Positions 1 through 7,866 of a stretch of 64,000 bases of DNA are shown here, in pieces. The stretch is from Vibrio gangliei (GTDB lineage Bacteria; Pseudomonadota; Gammaproteobacteria; Enterobacterales; Vibrionaceae): assembly GCF_026001925.1 (NCBI RefSeq), contig NZ_AP021869.1:1612001-1676000 (forward strand), in the 5' to 3' direction. The notes beneath the pieces were generated by a model. That model ran no database searches. It was not told the origin of the DNA and was given only the letters and a program-made list of their open reading frames with translations. Every line of letters starts with the position of its first letter. Position 1 is the first letter of the stretch. The translations under genes were made by a program, and so were the position numbers.

Positions 1-274
1 TCGCTTCGATATCAATTTCACGCCATGGTCGCCCTTCTCCTTGCCATGATTGATTGTCATAAGTAAAAAAAGAAGACACGGAACCAGGAACAGAAAGCAT
101 TTTCATTTTAATGACAAACTTCCCAAAATGTACGGTATCTAAGCTATACAACTCAGCTCCATATAAAGGTGTTGATGAGATATTTTTCTCCCCATTTTCG
201 GTCAAAGTATCTTGATTCACCTCTTGAGCCTGCACATTAAAAACTGCAAAACAGAGCAAAAGCCAATATTTCAT
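1..274 (-). CDS. Secreted glycoside hydrolase family 16 (partial, N-terminal part)
   Basis: The first 91 codons of a minus-strand gene that leaves the window at its left edge. The start at 274 follows an AAGGAT ribosome site. Residues 1-16 (MKYWLLLCFAVFNVQA) form a signal peptide, so the enzyme is exported. Residues 86-90 read EIDIE, preceded by GRPWR; this is the family 16 catalytic signature, with Glu86 as expected nucleophile, Asp88 as assistant and Glu90 as acid/base. Family 16 enzymes cut beta-1,3/1,4-glucans, laminarin, agar or carrageenan. The substrate cannot be told because the cleft-forming C-terminal part is missing. The family call is firm; the role in polysaccharide feeding is inferred from the other glycosidases in the window. 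Confidence 0.8.
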   Translation of the reverse strand, partial: MKYWLLLCFAVFNVQAQEVNQDTLTENGEKNISSTPLYGAELYSLDTVHFGKFVIKMKMLSVPGSVSSFFTYDNQSWQGEGRPWREIDIEA

Positions 275-591
275 ATTTTTATCCTTATTTAAGTTTCCAT
301 CCTCGATAACTCCACCAGTTAGCTTGTTACCCTAAGCCACTGCTAAGTATTTCAATCATTTAAACTCTATATAAATATGAATTTTTCAACTACGAGGCCA
401 ATCACACCCATCAACAACCTATATTTTTATGAAACTCCCATGTTTGACCTAATCCTAATTTTCTTTTGTATTTCAAATAGCTAAAAAACATACTAAGAAA
501 AATTAGCTTAACTTGTTTCATAGTGAACATTGAACGGTCTCACAGAGAGCTAGCCAAACGTTCAACCTAAAACACCGAATAACTATGTATA
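275..591. other. Intergenic region between GH16 gene and umuC
   Basis: AT-rich, 317 bases, with no convincing gene. It must hold the promoter of the GH16 gene (minus strand) and the end of the umuDC transcript. The only structure seen is a pair of 7-base inverted arms, TTGAACG at 530-536 and CGTTCAA at 559-565, too weak to call a terminator. Confidence 0.5.
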
Positions 592-1848
592 TCAACACCG
601 CACCACCGGAATATCTTGCCACATTGTGGTGTATTGAGGCGTCAGCCTATCCCGCTTCATCGCCCATTTTTGCTCAATGCCTTGCGCCGCTAAAAATAGA
701 CAATCTTGGCCATAACGCTGATTCAAGCTATCAAACACCGTCATTAGTTTCGGATTTTCTGGCTGAGGATTGAGCCAATCCAGTTGCGCATACTGCTCAT
801 TGATTAAACCCATCAAACCAACACCAATTTTGTAATAGCGAACATTGGGCTTGAACATCGATTCCGCCATGCGCATAACCGTTTTAGTAAGAACACAGGT
901 GTCTGACGTTGGATGCACAAAACGATGCACCGCTTTATCACTCACAGGATTCACATCATGCGGTGAACTTGCCGCAAAGCACATCAAAGTACGACATAGC
1001 GATCCTTGCTTACGCGCTTTCATGGCGGCAATACCCACATGCTTACTGAGCGCTTGCTGCAGTTCATCCAAAGACTCAATGCGGCGGCCAACACTGCGGG
1101 TTGAGAAGATCTGCTGCTTATCAATTTTCGCCTCATCCCAGTTTTTACACACTTGGCCATTTAACTCTCGCACCGTGCGCTCAACTTCAATGCTAAATTG
1201 GCGTTGCACTAATCGCGGGTCAAGGTTTGCCAAATCAAACGCGGTTTTTACCCCCATCATGTCGAGCTTGGCGGTGAGTTTTCGCCCTACGCCCCAGACA
1301 TCGGATACCGCAATCTGTTTCAGTAAACCCACTCTTTGTAACGAGGAATCAATCACACACACGCCGCGATAACCTGGTACTTTTTTGGCTGCGTGGTTCG
1401 CCAGTTTCGCCAACGTTAAAGTCGGCCCCATCCCTACACAAACTGGCAAACGGCATTCTTTCCACACCGTTTTTCGAATGAGCAACCCATGCTCAAATAA
1501 ACAAGGAATCGCCTTTGAACAATGCTGAAACGACAAAAAAGATTCATCAATAGAATAGACATGTTGAGATGGTGCAAAGCGGCCAATCACCGCCATCATT
1601 TTGGCTGACAAATCGGCGTACAACTCGTAATTTGATGAGAGCGCAATCACGCCTAATTTTTCACATTGCTTCTGCACTTTAAAAAATGGCGCGAATTTAG
1701 GTATTCCCAACGCTTTCGCTTGACGATTGGCCGCCACAATACAGCCGTCATTATTGGACAACACGACTAACGGTTTACCACGCAAATCAGGCCGAAACAC
1801 TTGCTCAGCGCTGCAATAAAACGAATTGGCATCCACCAAAGCAAACAT
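592..1848 (-). CDS. umuC: DNA polymerase V catalytic subunit UmuC
   Basis: A 418-residue Y-family DNA polymerase that copies past DNA lesions as part of the UmuD'2C complex. The catalytic acidic residues are visible: Asp6 in [10 protein letters not shown] and Asp101-Glu102 in YSIDESF. The SNNDGC segment after the first strand is typical of UmuC. A helix-hairpin-helix region (DVWGVGRKL) and a little-finger domain follow. Length matches the family (about 420). The start codon directly follows the umuD stop codon (TAG then ATG, no gap), so the two genes are co-transcribed and probably translationally coupled. Regulation is by the SOS box in front of umuD. Identification is very secure. Confidence 0.97.
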   Translation of the reverse strand: MFALVDANSFYCSAEQVFRPDLRGKPLVVLSNNDGCIVAANRQAKALGIPKFAPFFKVQKQCEKLGVIALSSNYELYADLSAKMMAVIGRFAPSQHVYSIDESFLSFQHCSKAIPCLFEHGLLIRKTVWKECRLPVCVGMGPTLTLAKLANHAAKKVPGYRGVCVIDSSLQRVGLLKQIAVSDVWGVGRKLTAKLDMMGVKTAFDLANLDPRLVQRQFSIEVERTVRELNGQVCKNWDEAKIDKQQIFSTRSVGRRIESLDELQQALSKHVGIAAMKARKQGSLCRTLMCFAASSPHDVNPVSDKAVHRFVHPTSDTCVLTKTVMRMAESMFKPNVRYYKIGVGLMGLINEQYAQLDWLNPQPENPKLMTVFDSLNQRYGQDCLFLAAQGIEQKWAMKRDRLTPQYTTMWQDIPVVRC

Positions 1849-2247
1849 CTAGCACCACGACACAGGCAAGTGACAACGAATCGAGCAAATCACCACGCCT
1901 TCAACCGAAAAGGCATCCAAATCATGAATTGCCACTGGGGCAAAGTCCTGATTAGAAGAAAGCAGTAACCCCCGTTGAGTATCAATGCGCTTACAGACAA
2001 ATTCACCATTAAAGTTCGCCACAATAATGCTGTTGTTAGTTACGTTCACAGCTCGATCAACAATTAGAATATCGTCATCAAAAATCCCATCATCACGCAT
2101 CGACTCACCCGACACACGGCTAAAGAAAGTCGCATTAGGGTGACGAATCAACAAAGCATCAAGATCTAACCCAAGTTGAGTATATTCTGAAGCCGGCGAC
2201 TCAAAACCAGACACGCCAGCGCTGGCACGAATAGGAATGACTTTCAT
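1849..2247 (-). CDS. umuD: UmuD, self-cleaving subunit of DNA polymerase V
   Basis: A 132-residue LexA-like S24 peptidase domain protein. RecA filaments stimulate it to cut itself, giving the UmuD' form that activates UmuC. The catalytic Ser49 lies in SGESM and the catalytic Lys86 in FVCKR. Alignment with E. coli UmuD by eye puts the cleavage site at Ser13-Gly14 (VSGFESPAS), where E. coli has Cys-Gly and LexA has Ala-Gly. The N-terminal arm is about 11 residues shorter than in E. coli. I chose the ATG at 2247 because AGGTGA sits five bases upstream; a GTG three codons earlier is possible. First gene of the umuDC operon. Confidence 0.95.
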   Translation of the reverse strand: MKVIPIRASAGVSGFESPASEYTQLGLDLDALLIRHPNATFFSRVSGESMRDDGIFDDDILIVDRAVNVTNNSIIVANFNGEFVCKRIDTQRGLLLSSNQDFAPVAIHDLDAFSVEGVVICSIRCHLPVSWC

Positions 2248-2265
2248 AGTGATCACCTAAAATAA

Positions 2266-2285
2266 CACTGTATAAAAACACAGTA
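2266..2285 (-). promoter_or_regulatory. LexA (SOS) box of umuDC
   Basis: The core on the plus strand is ACTG, ten bases, CAGT at 2267-2284, a match to the LexA consensus CTG-N10-CAG with an AT-rich centre. It lies about 20 bases upstream of the umuD start, where it would cover the promoter. Damage-inducible expression of umuDC follows from this site. Confidence 0.93.
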
Positions 2286-2404
2286 TTATTTTTAGGGATA
2301 TTGATGGAAAAGGCAAGGTAAATGTTGGGGACGCCAAAGTTCATCACATTGAAGCAAAGTGCTGCCACCAACGCGCGGTAAATGGAGCATCCTAGTTAAA
2401 TGAT

Positions 2405-2890
2405 TTAATGTTGCTTACACTGCTCAATCATGAACGCAATGACATCTTCATTTAAGCAAGACTTGCTGAGGTATTGGCGCTGTTTGCCAATATGGAGGAT
2501 AAAGCCGCGCTCTGTTTGTTCAAGCTGGCTGATTTCACTCCAGGTAATTGTTCGCTGAGTGGCATTGCTTTCATAACTCACGCCATCAGAATCGACTTTA
2601 AATATCACTTTACTGCCAGAGCCTGTGCTGTAGGTTTGTCGCCATACCCACCAGCTTTTTTTAAAAAATACATTCAAAAATTCAACCACACTCAAGACAA
2701 TAAAAAACCAGCCAAGGTAGCTGCTTGGTAGAAGTTCAAACTTAACGACAATCACGCCAAATACGAGAAAAAACAGCCCTTTTAAGTAGGATTTAGGGAA
2801 GGTAACTGGGCGGCTGGTTTGGTCGTAACATTCTTCAAAAAAGTGCTTATCGAGAGGATATTCAGTAGTGAACTCAAAATCTTTAGACAT
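2405..2890 (-). CDS. YcxB-like membrane protein
   Basis: A 161-residue protein with two adjacent hydrophobic segments at about residues 36-52 and 58-74, followed by a soluble C-terminal half (KVIFKVDSDGVSYES, then TITWSEISQLEQTE). This layout is that of YcxB-like proteins: a membrane hairpin plus a small beta-rich C-terminal domain. Function is unknown in the family. I use the ATG at 2890 because the longer frame would run into the 4.5S RNA gene; no strong ribosome site is seen. It lies just downstream of ffs on the same strand. Confidence 0.7.
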   Translation of the reverse strand: MSKDFEFTTEYPLDKHFFEECYDQTSRPVTFPKSYLKGLFFLVFGVIVVKFELLPSSYLGWFFIVLSVVEFLNVFFKKSWWVWRQTYSTGSGSKVIFKVDSDGVSYESNATQRTITWSEISQLEQTERGFILHIGKQRQYLSKSCLNEDVIAFMIEQCKQH

Positions 2891-2918
2891 AGGGAAGTCA
2901 TTTTCAGAAGTCAGATAG

Positions 2919-3025
2919 GTGGAAGCCCCAGCCACATCCCGGCACACACGTCATCCGCTGTGGCTGCTCCCTTCCGGGCCTGACCAAGTTCACGAACTAG
3001 TATTGCGGGAGGACCAGGGCCTCCA
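2919..3025 (-). ncRNA. ffs: 4.5S RNA of the signal recognition particle
   Basis: On the minus strand the region carries the conserved SRP RNA apical domain: GGTCAGGCCCGGAAGG, then GAGCAGCC, with the GGAA tetraloop and the asymmetric internal loop that binds Ffh. The ends pair (GGAGGCCC with GGGGCTTCC), closing one long hairpin of about 105 bases, the usual bacterial length. The RNA joins Ffh to deliver ribosomes making membrane proteins to FtsY. The neighbours (ATL, ybaY, tesB) are the same as around E. coli ffs. Confidence 0.95.
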
Positions 3026-3150
3026 TAGATTTTGTTTCTTGCTTTGCTAAGCAACTCAAGAGTGCGGTGATTATGTCGAAACCTTAGGTGCATTGCAAGG
3101 CTTAACTTGGGTTTCGTATTTGTTTGCTTAACTTTTCGTCATTGTCACTT

Positions 3151-3189
3151 TATACCCAAGTGACTTCAAGATGAAGTTACTTGGGTATA
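3151..3189. repeat. Intergenic palindrome (TATACCCAAGT family)
   Basis: A 39-base near-perfect palindrome with arms TATACCCAAGT and ACTTGGGTATA and an inner ACTTCA/TGAAGT pair, centred at 3170. A shorter member of the same family lies at 14966-14988. Such palindromes are common in Vibrio intergenic DNA (from memory). Confidence 0.8.
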
Positions 3190-3234
3190 CACTCTTGAAC
3201 GTAATAGATTGTTGAAGATGCTGAAAACGGAAAA

Positions 3235-3540
3235 ATGACTTTATTTGATCAAAACGTGTATTTTGTCCTACGCCAGATTCCTAAAGGAAAAGTGATTAGC
3301 TATGGCGCAGTCGCAGCGATGGCTGGCTACCCAGGTTATGCTCGTCATGTAGGTAAACTGCTTTCAAACCTGCCGAAAGATTCTACCCTACCGTGGTTTC
3401 GTGTACTCAACAGCCAAGGGCAAATTTCACTCAAAGGTGCTGATTTAGAAAGACAAAAAGCGTTACTGCTAAAAGAAGATATTGAGGTAAGCGACACGGG
3501 CCGTGTCAGTATGAAAAACTATTTATGGCGCCCAGAATAG
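3235..3540 (+). CDS. Alkyltransferase-like (ATL) DNA-binding protein
   Basis: A 101-residue protein of the O6-alkylguanine-DNA alkyltransferase fold, YbaZ/ATL branch. The expected active-site motif PCHR is replaced by PWFR at residues 53-56, so the acceptor cysteine is missing (Trp54). ATL proteins bind O6-alkylguanine, flip it out and flag it to nucleotide excision repair instead of removing the alkyl group. The helix-turn-helix stretch KVISYGAVAAMAGYPGYARHVG is present, with its arginine finger. The same PWFR variant is, from memory, known in V. parahaemolyticus. It sits between ffs and ybaY, as ybaZ does in E. coli. Confidence 0.93.
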   Translation: MTLFDQNVYFVLRQIPKGKVISYGAVAAMAGYPGYARHVGKLLSNLPKDSTLPWFRVLNSQGQISLKGADLERQKALLLKEDIEVSDTGRVSMKNYLWRPE

Positions 3541-3585
3541 ACGCCATACGTTATGCCAACGATACTAAGAAGCTGGCCGAGACGA

Positions 3586-4035
3586 TTAACGAACACCCAC
3601 CATCATAATTTGTACAGCTTGTGTTTTGTTCTCGTCAGTGATCACAGGAGTAATGGTGTCACTGGTAAAGCGTAACTTGCCATTCACCGTGATCTTTGCA
3701 CGCACATTATAGCGGTGATTTGGCATGATCTTATTGGCATCGTAATCTAGCTTAAATTCAAACGGAACTTGCTTTCCACCCGTAACAAAAGAATCAGTGG
3801 CAATCACATCAGCGGCTTTATCAGCTAGAGAAATATCTTCTAATGTCACAGAAACCACAGCGGTTTCAGGTAAAGCAATACGCTCACGGTACGCAATGGT
3901 GCCGGTTACACTGGCCATTTGTGCAGCCTCCGTCGTTGTTGTCGCTGACATTGCGGTCTCGGTTTGATTTGTAGTGCAACCAGTGATTGCCGAAACCGCA
4001 ATTATTGATGAAATTAACAATAATGATTTTTTCAT
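3586..4035 (-). CDS. ybaY: YbaY-family outer-membrane lipoprotein
   Basis: A 149-residue lipoprotein. The signal peptide MKKSLLLISSIIAVSAITGC ends in the lipobox ITGC with the acylated cysteine at residue 20. After a Thr/Ala-rich linker comes the YscW/YbaY-type domain, starting at about residue 42 (TGTIAYRERIALPETAVVSV), a beta-sandwich of unknown function. The ATG at 4035 has AGGGAATAAC in front of it; a longer frame lacks a ribosome site. It lies convergently behind the ATL gene and divergently from tesB, the order seen in enterobacteria. Confidence 0.88.
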   Translation of the reverse strand: MKKSLLLISSIIAVSAITGCTTNQTETAMSATTTTEAAQMASVTGTIAYRERIALPETAVVSVTLEDISLADKAADVIATDSFVTGGKQVPFEFKLDYDANKIMPNHRYNVRAKITVNGKLRFTSDTITPVITDENKTQAVQIMMVGVR

Positions 4036-4130
4036 GTTATTCCCTAAATGATTTTTGTGATGCAAGCGTCCTAAGAGCTTGTAATCTCATATTACACGAG
4101 CTTTAATTGACCATACAATACGGAGGTCAG

Positions 4131-4997
4131 ATGAGCAAACAATTACAAGAATTACTGGATTTACACCAACTTGAACGTTTAGAAGTTGGCCTATTTCGTG
4201 GTGAATGTGAAAATTTAGGCCTACCCCAAGTGTATGGTGGGCAGGTGATTGGTCAAGCCTTATCGGCGGCAGGTTATACCGTTGAGTCCGACAGAACAGT
4301 GCATTCTTTTCATAGCTATTTTTTGCACCCGGGCGATATTCATACCGCGATCATTTATGACGTTGAAAAACTGCGTGATGGAAAAAGTTTTTCTACTCGA
4401 CGTGTCAAAGCCATTCAACACGGCCGACCTATTTTTTATTTAACCGCTTCATATCAAGGTGTGGCGGAAGGCTTTGAGCATCAAGAAACGCAAATGCCAG
4501 AAGTGACGCCACCTGAGCAGTTAATGTCTGAAACCCAACTTGCTCGCAATATCATGCAAACTCTACCCTCCGGTATTCAAGATATTTTCTGTACTGATAA
4601 GCCAATAGAAGTTCGCCCTGTGGTAGTCAATAACCCACTACAACCAGAAGCGCTTCCCGCTAAACAGTATTTATGGATTAAAGCCAATGGCACATTGCCA
4701 GATGATCCCATTTTGCATCAGTATTTACTCGGTTATGCATCCGACTGGGGCTTTTTAGTCACGGCGCTATTTCCGCACAAAGTGTCACTGCTAACCCCGA
4801 AATTCCAAGTCGCTACTATTGACCATTCCATGTGGTTCCACCGCCCATTTAAAATGGATGAATGGTTGCTGTATGTAATTGATAGCCCAACCGCCAGTAA
4901 TACTCGCGGCTTGGTGCGTGGTGAAATTTATAACCAACAAGGGCAATTGGTTGCCACCTCAGTTCAAGAAGGTGTCATGCGCTTTCGTGGTCAATAA
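4131..4997 (+). CDS. tesB: Acyl-CoA thioesterase II
   Basis: A 288-residue double hot-dog thioesterase that hydrolyses medium- and long-chain acyl-CoA to free fatty acid and CoA in the cytoplasm. The N-terminal hot-dog carries VYGGQVIGQALSAA and the HSYFLHPGD motif; the C-terminal half has LGYASDWGFL (catalytic Asp region) and ATSVQEGVMR (catalytic Gln region), matching the Asp-Thr-Gln triad of E. coli TesB. The start at 4131 follows CGGAGGTCAG, an excellent ribosome site. Length equals the family norm (286-289). Divergent from ybaY. Confidence 0.96.
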   Translation: MSKQLQELLDLHQLERLEVGLFRGECENLGLPQVYGGQVIGQALSAAGYTVESDRTVHSFHSYFLHPGDIHTAIIYDVEKLRDGKSFSTRRVKAIQHGRPIFYLTASYQGVAEGFEHQETQMPEVTPPEQLMSETQLARNIMQTLPSGIQDIFCTDKPIEVRPVVVNNPLQPEALPAKQYLWIKANGTLPDDPILHQYLLGYASDWGFLVTALFPHKVSLLTPKFQVATIDHSMWFHRPFKMDEWLLYVIDSPTASNTRGLVRGEIYNQQGQLVATSVQEGVMRFRGQ

Positions 4998-5051
4998 GCC
5001 AAGCAACAGGTGATAAAAACCATTAAGCACTTTGCCAATTGACTTCATCGG

Positions 5052-5087
5052 CCCCTTCATCCCACAAAGTCAACATGGGTGAAGGGG
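5052..5087. terminator. Bidirectional terminator between tesB and decR
   Basis: A hairpin with arms CCCCTTCA-CCCA and TGGGTGAAGGGG, with one bulged base, next to the decR stop codon. It serves two genes that converge on it. Confidence 0.75.
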
Positions 5088-5558
5088 TTATTTAATGGGT
5101 AAGGCGGTGGTGTATTTGATCGATTCCATCGCAAAGGTAGACGTCACATTCGAAATCCCTTCCACACTATTCACGAGTTTTTTATAAAAGCTATCGTAGG
5201 CTTTCATATCCGCGACTAATACTTTCATCATGTAATCGTACTCTCCCGCCATACGGTAAAACTCCATCACTTCAGGAAAGTCCGCCACTGTCTCGGTAAA
5301 GCCTTGGTACCACTCATTGGAATGATCATTGGTTTTTATCAAAGCGAACGCAACAAAGGATAATCCGAGTTTTTCCGGATTTAATAACGCCACCCTTTTA
5401 TCAATAATACCCTGTTCTTCTAAACGTTTTAGCCGCTTCCAGCAAGGCGTCGTGGTTAAACTGACCGCATCGGCTAAATCTTGTAATGATATTGCGCCAT
5501 CTTGCTGTAATAAATTCAGTAGCTTTTTATCCACTTTGTCTAATTCAAACAAACTCAT
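5088..5558 (-). CDS. decR: Lrp/AsnC-family regulator, DecR (YbaO) ortholog
   Basis: A 156-residue Lrp-type regulator. The N-terminal helix-turn-helix ([20 protein letters not shown]) and the C-terminal ligand domain ([14 protein letters not shown]) match E. coli DecR almost residue for residue as I remember it, including the end YTTALPI. DecR senses cysteine and switches on cysteine-degrading genes. Here it is divergent, with 144 bases between, from a PLP enzyme of the cysteine synthase fold, so the same job is likely. The start codon lies in a triple 10-base repeat; I take the ATG at 5558, which alone gives the full-length frame. Confidence 0.88.
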   Translation of the reverse strand: MSLFELDKVDKKLLNLLQQDGAISLQDLADAVSLTTTPCWKRLKRLEEQGIIDKRVALLNPEKLGLSFVAFALIKTNDHSNEWYQGFTETVADFPEVMEFYRMAGEYDYMMKVLVADMKAYDSFYKKLVNSVEGISNVTSTFAMESIKYTTALPIK

Positions 5559-5585
5559 CTCAATACATCTCAATACATCTCAATA
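5556..5585 (-). repeat. Triple 10-base tandem repeat over the decR start
   Basis: Three exact copies of TATTGAGATG (minus strand) in a row. Each copy carries GAG-ATG, so the repeat multiplies the start codon in three frames; only the last ATG opens decR. Copy-number change would alter the leader and frame. Confidence 0.85.
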
Positions 5586-5702
5586 ATGGAGAAATATATT
5601 CTCTTAATTAAACAATTTACAACATAGAAAGCAAACTTTTTCTCTCAACAAAGAGGTAAATTATTCTCATCTTCTGTTTTCATCGCTTTCAAGGAATTTA
5701 GT

Positions 5703-6758
5703 ATGTGTATCGATAGACAATGGATTAACCAAGCCATCAATAAAATTGAAGCGGACTTTCAACGCTCGGCAGATACGCATTTGATCAAACTCGATCTGCC
5801 TTATTTGAACGGCATTGATATTTACCTAAAAGATGAAAGCACCCATCCAACCGGCTCTCTTAAACACCGTTTAGCGCGATCTCTGTTTTTATTTGCGCTA
5901 TCAAATGGTTGGATTGGCCCTGAAACCACGATTATTGAAGCCTCATCGGGCAGTACCGCCGTATCGGAAGCCTACTTTGCACGACTTTTGGGGTTACGCT
6001 TTATTGCCGTAATGCCCAAGTCCACGGCTACGAAAAAAATTGAGCAAATCCAATTTTATGGTGGTGAAGCCCACTTAGTGGACCGCTCAGACCAAATTTA
6101 TGATGAATCACGCCGCCTTGCTGATGAGTTAAATGGTCATTATATGGACCAATTTACTTATGCTGAAAGAGCGACCGACTGGCGAGGTAATAACAACATC
6201 GCAGACAGTATTTTTTGTCAAATGAGTCGTGAACCGCATCCCATTCCGTCTTGGATTGTAATGAGTGCCGGTACTGGCGGCACTTCAGCTACGATCGGCC
6301 GTTTCTTGCGCTATAAAAAACACGCCACGAAATTGTGTGTGGTCGATCCTGAGAACTCGGTATTCCACGATTTCTACAACACTGGCGATGCCAACATCAC
6401 CATAGATACAGGCAGTAAGATTGAAGGCATTGGCCGCCCAAGAGTCGAGCCGAGTTTTATTCCTGGGGTGATTGATGAAATGCGCACGGTGCCAGATGCA
6501 GCCAGCGTTGCCACCATTCAATGGCTTGAAAAAATCCTTGGGCGCAAAGCGGGGCCTTCAACCGGAACGAATTTGTACGGCGCCTTGAATATCGCTCATG
6601 AAATGATACAGCGTGGTGAGACAGGCTCGATTGTGACTTTATTGTGTGACAGTGGTGATCGTTATTTGAATTGTCATTATAACCCTGAGTGGCTTACACA
6701 AAATATTGGTGACCCTACGCCATATCGTGAAAAGTTAAAAACGATCACACACTTATAA
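5703..6758 (+). CDS. PLP-dependent enzyme of the cysteine synthase family (probable cysteine desulfhydrase)
   Basis: A 351-residue fold-type II PLP enzyme. The PLP lysine is Lys54 in HPTGSLKHR; the phosphate-binding glycine loop is [12 protein letters not shown], and ASSGSTA is the substrate loop. These belong to the cysteine synthase/cystathionine beta-synthase family. Length (about 350) and the C-terminal CDSGDRYL segment fit a subgroup annotated simply as PLP-dependent cysteine synthase family protein. Divergent pairing with decR suggests that it degrades cysteine to pyruvate, ammonia and sulfide, replacing E. coli CyuA; that reaction is inferred. AAGGAAT precedes the start. Confidence 0.8.
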   Translation: MCIDRQWINQAINKIEADFQRSADTHLIKLDLPYLNGIDIYLKDESTHPTGSLKHRLARSLFLFALSNGWIGPETTIIEASSGSTAVSEAYFARLLGLRFIAVMPKSTATKKIEQIQFYGGEAHLVDRSDQIYDESRRLADELNGHYMDQFTYAERATDWRGNNNIADSIFCQMSREPHPIPSWIVMSAGTGGTSATIGRFLRYKKHATKLCVVDPENSVFHDFYNTGDANITIDTGSKIEGIGRPRVEPSFIPGVIDEMRTVPDAASVATIQWLEKILGRKAGPSTGTNLYGALNIAHEMIQRGETGSIVTLLCDSGDRYLNCHYNPEWLTQNIGDPTPYREKLKTITHL

Positions 6759-6841
6759 AATAAATATATTCAGATTTAAGCTAGAATTGACTGTTTGAAT
6801 GGTAACAAGAAATTAATCAGTAAAAGCAGGGCTTAGCTCAA

Positions 6842-6880
6842 GAATTGCGCCCATTTATTGATTATAATGTTGCGCAATTC
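6842..6880. promoter_or_regulatory. Inverted repeat upstream of the outer-membrane protein gene
   Basis: Perfect 9-base arms GAATTGCGC (6842-6850) and GCGCAATTC (6872-6880) with a 21-base AT-rich loop. A second palindrome, TGATGAT-GTAT-ATCATCA, lies at 6911-6928 closer to the start codon. Either could be an operator or a leader hairpin; no regulator can be named. Confidence 0.4.
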
Positions 6881-6949
6881 CGGTGGGTAAAGCCGCTATC
6901 ACATTTTCTCTGATGATGTATATCATCAAACAGGTTTGAAAGGTTAATT

Positions 6950-7564
6950 ATGAAGTCACTACGCGTACTGGCACTTGCGCCGTTAGCTATGCTCTCTGTT
7001 TCATCTCACGCTGCAACTGATTTTGCTGGCAAAGATTATTTTTATCTAGGAACAGGTACCGTAGGTGTAACGACCGATCAGGTTGCACTTTCAAGCAACG
7101 CAACACTCGACCTCGAAGACACGAAACTGTACGAGCATCCAAACTTAACCATTGGTGGCGGTCACTACTACTCAAAATACTTTGCTGTAGAAGGCTTTTA
7201 CCGTTATTCACGTTCTGAAGGTGATATTTCGAATGACCAGGGTACGGGTAAGTTAGATACGCACCAATTTGGTGTTTCAGCCTTAGCGACGACGGGTCAA
7301 ATTTGGAAAACGCCTTTTGAGCTATACGCAAAACTAACCGGTACTTACACCTACGCGAAATTTGATACCTCTCCAGATATGGATGTGGATGATGAGTCTG
7401 GTGTTGGCGGCTTAAACATCTCTGGTGGTGTACAGTGGGATTTGATGAACTCAGACTACTTCTTCCGCGCTGAATACGTTTATGCGTTAACTATGGGTGA
7501 TATGTTCGGTTACGACGATTACGATTACAAAGGCGTACAAATCAGCCTAGGTCGTACGTTCTAA
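6950..7564 (+). CDS. Small outer-membrane beta-barrel protein
   Basis: A 204-residue protein with a signal peptide (MKSLRVLALAPLAMLSVSSHA, cut after HAA or SHA). The mature part alternates polar and hydrophobic residues with many aromatics and ends in SLGRTF, the terminal Phe being the outer-membrane insertion signal. The pattern (FYLGTGTVGV, VEGFYRYSRSEGDIS, FRAEYVYALTMGD) fits an OmpA-like eight-stranded barrel without the peptidoglycan domain. Function is unknown. It stands alone between intergenic hairpins; a strong terminator follows at 7626. Confidence 0.8.
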   Translation: MKSLRVLALAPLAMLSVSSHAATDFAGKDYFYLGTGTVGVTTDQVALSSNATLDLEDTKLYEHPNLTIGGGHYYSKYFAVEGFYRYSRSEGDISNDQGTGKLDTHQFGVSALATTGQIWKTPFELYAKLTGTYTYAKFDTSPDMDVDDESGVGGLNISGGVQWDLMNSDYFFRAEYVYALTMGDMFGYDDYDYKGVQISLGRTF

Positions 7565-7625
7565 TTCATCACGTTTCTCGGGATTCGGGCGCTACTCTGC
7601 TCGGTAACTCGAAAAAGAAAGATTT

Positions 7626-7671
7626 AACGCTGCACTGTCTGTTTCACAACAGGAGTGCAGCGTTTTATTTT
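7626..7671 (+). terminator. Rho-independent terminator
   Basis: Arms AACGCTGCACT (7626-7636) and AGTGCAGCGTT (7654-7664) followed by TTATTT. Ends the outer-membrane protein transcript. Confidence 0.85.
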
Positions 7672-7699
7672 CGGGACTCGAGTATCGGACGCTACGCTT

Positions 7700-7845
7700 C
7701 TCGTAGCTCGATGTGGTTACCGCGACAAAGTCGAGACACGAGCTTTAGAGAAACGCGTCACGACTTTTTTTCGTTTATCGGAGCCTCGGGCGTTTCACTG
7801 CTCGTAGCTCGATGTGGTTACCGCGACAAAGCCGAGATACGAGCT
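7700..7845. repeat. Direct repeat pair of a hairpin-forming intergenic element
   Basis: Two 45-base copies, 7700-7744 and 7801-7845, differing at two positions. Each folds by CTCGTAGCTCGA against TCGAG-A(C/T)-ACGAG. A related but diverged element lies at 53175-53245, and a fragment (CGGGATTCGGGCGCTACTCTG) starts near 7580. Confidence 0.75.
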
Positions 7846-7866
7846 GTCGAGTCACGAGTTACGTCT

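Noticed and set aside
530-565. Inverted repeat TTGAACG/CGTTCAA as umuC terminator
   Set aside because: Only seven pairs with a 22-base loop and no T run in the right place.
585-1372. Open frames on the plus strand opposite umuC
   Set aside because: They lie antisense to a fully conserved gene, have no ribosome sites and no recognisable domains.
2911-3093. Frame across the 4.5S RNA gene, and N-terminal extension of the YcxB-like gene into it
   Set aside because: The RNA is certain; the extension is non-conserved and the internal ATG at 2890 fits the domain start.
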